Shown in pieces: positions 6,589 to 9,489 of a stretch of 9,489 nt of DNA. Each line of letters begins with the position of its first letter. The first letter of the stretch is position 1. A program made the translations under genes and the position numbers. Origin of the DNA: Actinomycetota bacterium (GTDB lineage: Bacteria; Actinomycetota; Humimicrobiia; Humimicrobiales; Humimicrobiaceae); NCBI GenBank assembly GCA_022865545.1, contig JALHTA010000166.1:1-9489 (forward strand), in the 5' to 3' direction. The notes under the pieces are model-generated. The model did not search any database, had not been told where the DNA came from, and saw nothing but the letters and a program-made list of their open reading frames with translations.

Positions 6589-7488
6589 ATGAATATTAAT
6601 TCCGAAAACATACAAAAAAAAGAATTTCACATAGTTTTCAAGGGATATAAACCTGAAGAAGTAGATAAATTTTTGGACATGCTTTCAATTGAGTTTGAAA
6701 AGCTTCAAAAGAGGGTGGGAGAGCTTGAAGAAAATATGGACAGTATTAAATATGAGGGTGACAAGGAATCTGTAAAAATGAAGAGAGTAATACAGGAAGC
6801 TCTTGTATCTGCCCATAAAGTCGCTGAAGAAATAAAGCAAAAGGCAAAAACAGAAGCAGAAGAACTGGTAAACCAGAGAAGATTAGAAGAAGAGCAGGCC
6901 ATTAGAAAGATCAGGACAGAAAAGGAAATGCTTCAGCAAAATATTGCCAGGCTCAAAGAAGATTATAATAGTTTCAAGGACCAAATATCAAAGTTTGCCG
7001 ATGATTTCAAACAAAAGACTTTAAGTATCGGTGATATCCAGCTGAATGATACCTTAAAGAAAATCGACATTGCTTCTGAAAAAATAAGTATGAACGAAGT
7101 AGCTGACATTAGCGAAAAGGAAGATGAGTCCACACAGGATAACACAGCACCGGAAGAAGGGGAAACAAAAGATAGCTTCATGGATTATAAGGAAGAATAC
7201 AGGCATGCAAAAAAAGAATCAATTGAAGAATCTGAAATACAGGAGGGCAATAGCAGTCAGCCGGCTACCCTATCAGATGATATTATCGAAAGAATGAATT
7301 ACCAAGGTATTGGTAATATGGAAGAGGGTAAAGAGGATGACCTGGAAGAAATTGGCAGTCCCGATATTGAAAGGGAAAATGCTGCTAGTGAAGATAATAA
7401 TGAAGAAGGTGAAAAAAAGGCAAGGAAAAAGATCGATATAGCAAATCCTGATATAATCAATGATTTTTTCAAAACCGATGAAGACTGA
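6589..7488 (+). CDS. divIVA: DivIVA-family protein with long acidic C-terminal region
   Basis: A 299-residue coiled-coil protein of the DivIVA/Wag31 family, which senses negatively curved membrane at poles and septa and recruits partners. Seen: N-terminal lipid-binding domain at 1-35 (KKEFHIVFKGYKPEEVDKFL), where F17 and K18 fall exactly at the position of the B. subtilis membrane-inserting F17/R18 pair if ATG 6589 is the start. Coiled coil covers about 33-55 and, after a break, 62-145 (rich in E, K, Q). From about 170 onward the chain is strongly acidic and probably disordered, ending in a basic KKARKK patch and a short hydrophobic DIANPDIINDFF segment. In-frame ATGs at 6559 and 6577 would add 10 or 4 residues. 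Longer than B. subtilis DivIVA (164), nearer to actinobacterial Wag31 in size. The 3' end overlaps the next gene. Confidence 0.9.
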   Translation: MNINSENIQKKEFHIVFKGYKPEEVDKFLDMLSIEFEKLQKRVGELEENMDSIKYEGDKESVKMKRVIQEALVSAHKVAEEIKQKAKTEAEELVNQRRLEEEQAIRKIRTEKEMLQQNIARLKEDYNSFKDQISKFADDFKQKTLSIGDIQLNDTLKKIDIASEKISMNEVADISEKEDESTQDNTAPEEGETKDSFMDYKEEYRHAKKESIEESEIQEGNSSQPATLSDDIIERMNYQGIGNMEEGKEDDLEEIGSPDIERENAASEDNNEEGEKKARKKIDIANPDIINDFFKTDED

Positions 7489-7756
7489 TAATAATAAATT
7501 ATACATAAGACCAGGTGCGGCGGAAACAAGAGTTGAAGGAATATATCAGGATAGAATAAAAATAAGGATAAAAGCACCTCCTGAAAAGGGGAGAGCGAAC
7601 AAAGAACTTATCAAATTTATTGCAGGGATTCTTTCGATACCAAAAAGCAGGGTCTCAATTACTTCAGGGAAAACATCAAATTATAAAGAAATACAAATTA
7701 ATCCAAATCATAATAAAGACTATTATGACATTCTTCTAAACTACTCAAAAAAATAA
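7478..7756 (+). CDS. yggU: DUF167 (YggU) family protein
   Basis: A 92-residue DUF167/UPF0235 family protein of unknown function. Seen: IRPGAAETRV at 10-19, the strongly conserved IKAPPEKGRANKELIKFIA at 31-49, and IPKSRVSITSGKTSNYKEI at 54-72, which covers essentially the whole domain. The start is uncertain: ATG 7478 overlaps the divIVA 3' end by 11 bases, while ATG 7460 would give 98 residues and a 29-base overlap. Neither has a clear Shine-Dalgarno sequence, so translation is probably coupled to divIVA. yggU travels with yggS and yggT in E. coli and Pseudomonas, which fits its place here as the last gene of the division block. Confidence 0.88.
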   Translation: MKTDNNKLYIRPGAAETRVEGIYQDRIKIRIKAPPEKGRANKELIKFIAGILSIPKSRVSITSGKTSNYKEIQINPNHNKDYYDILLNYSKK

Positions 7757-7782
7757 CCTATAATTACTGTAATTGTTGTAAT

Positions 7783-7810
7783 ATCATCCGGTAAATAATA
7801 TAAATCATCC
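7783..7810 (+). repeat. Direct repeat ATCATCC, two copies 21 bases apart
   Basis: ATCATCC at 7783-7789 and again at 7804-7810. The start-to-start distance of 21 bases is two helical turns, which would put both copies on the same DNA face. They lie 84-111 bases upstream of the -35 box. An activator site is possible, but seven bases recurring nearby can be chance. Confidence 0.3.
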
Positions 7811-7893
7811 TTTATTGTAATGAAATCTATAAATTATCGGTATACAGCAATACCTTAACCTGATAAAAACCTAAAAAAGCTATTGTTTCCCTA

Positions 7894-7922
7894 TTGACAA
7901 TATAATATAATAGTTTTATTAT
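7894..7922 (+). promoter_or_regulatory. Sigma-70/SigA-type promoter for the CpaE-like operon
   Basis: TTGACA (7894-7899, full consensus), a 17-base spacer, then TATTAT (7917-7922, five of six to TATAAT). Expected transcription start is about 7929-7930, leaving a leader of about 108 bases before ATG 8038. This is the best promoter-like site I found in the window and it faces the CpaE-like gene. Confidence 0.72.
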
Positions 7923-7923
7923 A
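7906..7923. repeat. Inverted repeat TATAATA-GTTT-TATTATA over the promoter
   Basis: Perfect 7-base arms with a 4-base centre; the right arm contains the -10 box and the left arm lies in the spacer. The position suits a repressor operator, but the arms are pure A/T in very AT-rich DNA, so chance is a serious alternative. Confidence 0.4.
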
Positions 7924-7949
7924 AATATATCAAAATTATCTAAAACATG

Positions 7950-7961
7950 AATAATATTATT
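7950..7961. repeat. 12-base palindrome AATAATATTATT in the leader
   Basis: A perfect palindrome about 20 bases after the predicted transcription start. It resembles the other A/T palindromes of this region. Possible operator or chance in AT-rich DNA. Confidence 0.3.
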
Positions 7962-8020
7962 AAAGTAACCACAATAAGCATGTATTTACTGAAATATTTT
8001 TTAACTGTATATAATTTATA

Positions 8021-8032
8021 ATAATATATTAT
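8021..8032. repeat. 12-base palindrome ATAATATATTAT before the CpaE-like start codon
   Basis: A perfect palindrome ending five bases before ATG 8038. It contains TATTAT (8027-8032) at the right distance to be the -10 box of a leaderless transcript starting at the ATG. It also occupies the place where a Shine-Dalgarno sequence would be expected. Confidence 0.3.
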
Positions 8033-8037
8033 AGTAA

Positions 8038-9111
8038 ATGGGAATAATACTTTATATCGGAAAAAATAAAGAAATTACTGATAATATAGCTGAAATCACT
8101 TTAAAAAATCATGAAGTAGCAATATTAAACTGTAATTCTCATTATAAGCACTATATAGAGGAATATATGCCTGATTATATTATATTATCAGCAGACACAG
8201 ATAATTATAGTGAGATATCAAGGTATATTGCTGAAAAAAACAGCATAAAGCTAATAATAACTGAAAAGGATAAACTTGATATCGATCAATCCGGCAATGC
8301 CCTTCAAATAAGCGAACCGACATCATCAGGTCAAATAAAGGAGATTCTCAATATAATCGACAAGATCGATCAAATCGAACCTGACAATAACAGAAAATGT
8401 AAATATGCAAAGCAAGAAGTACTTTCTTTCTATTCGATCCAGGGCGGGGTCGGGAAAACCTCTATAGCTTTTAATACTGCATGGTATTTAAGCAAAAGAA
8501 ATATTGGAAGGATCTTACTAATAGACTTAAATTTCTGTGAGGGGCCCTCTGATATTTCAATTCGTCTTAAAGTGGACAGATTGGCCAATATGAGTTCATA
8601 TATTAAAAATACTCTTAAGGGAGCGGGTAATATCCAGGATTCTATAACTAATCTAAATAATATAGATATTATGGTACCGCCTCTATCGCTACATCAAAGT
8701 GACGGATTCAATCTTGATATGTTGAACGATCTTATTTACTCAGCAAGAAACGATTATGATGTAATAATCGCTGATATACCATTTAGATATGATAATGTCT
8801 CATTAGAGATGTTGAATCTATCAACTAGCTCAGTAATAGTCTTATCACCCGATATCAGTCTTGCTCCAAGGGTCGTGGATTTTCAGAAGTTTTTACCGGA
8901 AAAACAAAAAAAAGTAGCAATCCTGAACAAAGTAGAAGAAGGGGACATACAAATAAAAAAAGACTATGAAAGCATTATCGGAATACCTGTTTGCGGGCAA
9001 TTTGATTTTGTTCCAAAGAATAATAGGAAATCATTAAAAGATGGAAAATCAGTGATAGGACTTCCGGATATGCAGGCCGGTATAGGGCAGCTTGTGGATT
9101 ACTTATTTTAA
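8038..9111 (+). CDS. CpaE/TadZ-like MinD-family ATPase with pseudo-receiver domain
   Basis: A 357-residue protein with CpaE architecture. Residues 1-110 look like a response-regulator receiver fold (ILYIGKNKEI at the start, PDYIILSAD at 45-53), but the phosphoacceptor position at the end of strand 3 aligns with Ser51, so it is probably not phosphorylated. Residues 126-357 are a MinD/ParA-type P-loop ATPase: Walker A QGGVGKTS at 135-142, A' motif ILLIDLN around D163, Walker B DVIIADIP around D246, and a CpaE-like end, GIPVCGQFDFVPKN. The signature lysine of the deviant Walker A (KGGxGK) is Gln135; the catalytic K140 is present. CpaE/TadZ proteins localise Tad/type IV pilus machinery, often to a pole. 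The start fits the fold, but no Shine-Dalgarno sequence precedes it. The following HTH gene starts one base after the stop. A ParA-like protein for other cargo is the alternative. Confidence 0.8.
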   Translation: MGIILYIGKNKEITDNIAEITLKNHEVAILNCNSHYKHYIEEYMPDYIILSADTDNYSEISRYIAEKNSIKLIITEKDKLDIDQSGNALQISEPTSSGQIKEILNIIDKIDQIEPDNNRKCKYAKQEVLSFYSIQGGVGKTSIAFNTAWYLSKRNIGRILLIDLNFCEGPSDISIRLKVDRLANMSSYIKNTLKGAGNIQDSITNLNNIDIMVPPLSLHQSDGFNLDMLNDLIYSARNDYDVIIADIPFRYDNVSLEMLNLSTSSVIVLSPDISLAPRVVDFQKFLPEKQKKVAILNKVEEGDIQIKKDYESIIGIPVCGQFDFVPKNNRKSLKDGKSVIGLPDMQAGIGQLVDYLF

Positions 9112-9112
9112 T

Positions 9113-9489
9113 ATGGAAGAAGAAAAAAAATTATACACCATAAAAGAAGTCTCGGAGCTGGTAGGGATAAGTGAATCCGAGATTATCAGGGTAGTAATGC
9201 TTAAAAAGTTACCTGCTATAAGAGTCGGTAAAGCTATAAGGATCAAAGAAGAGGACCTTGAGAATTTTTTAAATAGTTTTATAGGGGAGGAAAAATCCCA
9301 ACAAGCGAGCAAGGAGCCTGTACTTTATACAGCAGAACAGGTGGCAAAGATCTTAAAGCTTTCAGTAGACAATATTTGGAATCTATTAAAAACAGGAAAA
9401 CTTAAAGGGTTCAAGATCAGGGAAGGCAGAAGTTCATGGAGAGTGCCTGCGGATAGTCTGGAAGATTTCATAGAAAGCAGAACTAATAA
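9113..9489 (+). CDS. Tandem excisionase/MerR-type helix-turn-helix protein (3' end beyond window)
   Basis: Starts at ATG 9113, one base after the CpaE-like stop, and stays open to the window end (125 codons seen, no stop), so it is partial. Two copies of the excisionase-type winged HTH (HTH_17 family) are visible. Domain 1 covers residues about 7-54: LYTIKEVSELVGISESEI, then LPAIRVGKAIRIKEEDLENF. Domain 2 covers about 71-121: LYTAEQVAKILKLSVDNIW, then KLKGFKI......WRVPADSLEDFI. A polar linker (55-70, rich in E, K, S, Q) joins them. Each has the family order: Y(T)-x-x-E-V/Q-A helix, recognition helix, beta wing, and a closing D-L-E-x-F-L helix. Such domains bind DNA; two in one chain suggest a bipartite site. 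The frame is supported by two full domain matches. No Shine-Dalgarno sequence, so translation is probably coupled. It could be a regulator of this operon or a DNA-binding partner of the ATPase; no recombinase is visible, so an Xis role is not supported. Confidence 0.82.
   Translation, partial: MEEEKKLYTIKEVSELVGISESEIIRVVMLKKLPAIRVGKAIRIKEEDLENFLNSFIGEEKSQQASKEPVLYTAEQVAKILKLSVDNIWNLLKTGKLKGFKIREGRSSWRVPADSLEDFIESRTN

Larger units (their letters stand above)
7757..8037 (+). other. AT-rich intergenic region separating the division block from the CpaE-like operon
   Basis: 281 bases, only about one-fifth G+C, with no supportable ORF. It holds a near-consensus promoter at 7894-7922, several AT-only palindromes, a 7-base direct repeat (ATCATCC at 7783-7789 and 7804-7810, 21 bases apart), and a weak GGTAT/ATACC hairpin at 7839-7854. 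I see no GC-rich stem with a T-tract, so how transcription of the division operon ends is not visible. Confidence 0.7.

Noticed and set aside
7762..7774. 13-base near-palindrome AATTAC-T-GTAATT right after yggU
   Set aside because: Short and A/T-dominated in an AT-rich region; too small a loop for an RNA hairpin and no second copy to suggest an operator.
7839..7854. GGTAT/ATACC hairpin after yggU
   Set aside because: Only five base pairs with a 6-base loop and no T-tract, so not a convincing Rho-independent terminator.
7757..8037. Possible replication origin in the AT-rich intergenic region
   Set aside because: No DnaA-box cluster (TTATNCACA-like) and no origin-associated genes nearby; AT-richness alone is not evidence.
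9113..9489. Phage or integrative-element excisionase
   Set aside because: The HTH family includes Xis proteins, but no integrase, attachment-site repeat or tRNA target is visible, and the gene is coupled to a CpaE-like ATPase.
1..9489. tRNA, rRNA, CRISPR array, insertion sequence or riboswitch
   Set aside because: Looked for on both strands by eye; no cloverleaf, regular spacer-repeat pattern, transposase or recognisable riboswitch core was seen.

Overview
The window is a low-GC bacterial chromosome segment with every supported gene on the + strand. It falls into two blocks. The first, about 1-7756, is the tail of a division and cell wall (dcw) cluster: the end of ddl, then ftsQ, ftsA, ftsZ, pgeF, yggS, sepF, proC, yggT, divIVA and a DUF167 (yggU-type) gene. 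Gaps between neighbours are 3 to 39 bases, the last pair overlaps, and I see no convincing internal terminator, so it reads as one long co-transcribed unit. The second block starts after a 281-base, roughly one-fifth GC intergenic region that holds a near-consensus sigma-70 promoter. It contains a CpaE/TadZ-type MinD-family ATPase and, one base later, a protein with two tandem excisionase-type helix-turn-helix domains that runs off the window end.

Organism: SepF, DivIVA and the pgeF-yggS-sepF-yggT-divIVA order point to a Gram-positive or related Terrabacteria lineage. FtsA is present, which the well-studied actinomycetes lack. The FtsZ G-loop reads GEGGGTGTG, the Glu-containing form I know from actinobacterial FtsZ. 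The gene set fits a low-GC deep-branching relative of Actinobacteriota or a Bacillota-like lineage, but the sequence alone does not settle it.

How the genes work together: Ddl supplies D-Ala-D-Ala for peptidoglycan. FtsQ is a bitopic divisome scaffold. FtsZ forms the ring, and FtsA and SepF tether it to the membrane. DivIVA marks curved membrane and YggT is a small membrane protein of the same neighbourhood. PgeF repairs mis-incorporated residues in wall precursors. YggS (PLP homeostasis), ProC (proline synthesis) and DUF167 are passengers found beside division genes in many phyla. The CpaE-like ATPase suggests that a Tad/type IV pilus or a polar-localisation system begins at the right edge, but no other pilus gene is visible.

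The first block is mostly ordinary. The parts most worth a second look are the right-hand unit (atypical ATPase, tandem HTH protein, palindrome-rich promoter region and an apparently SD-less start) and the interleaved gene order of the dcw tail.
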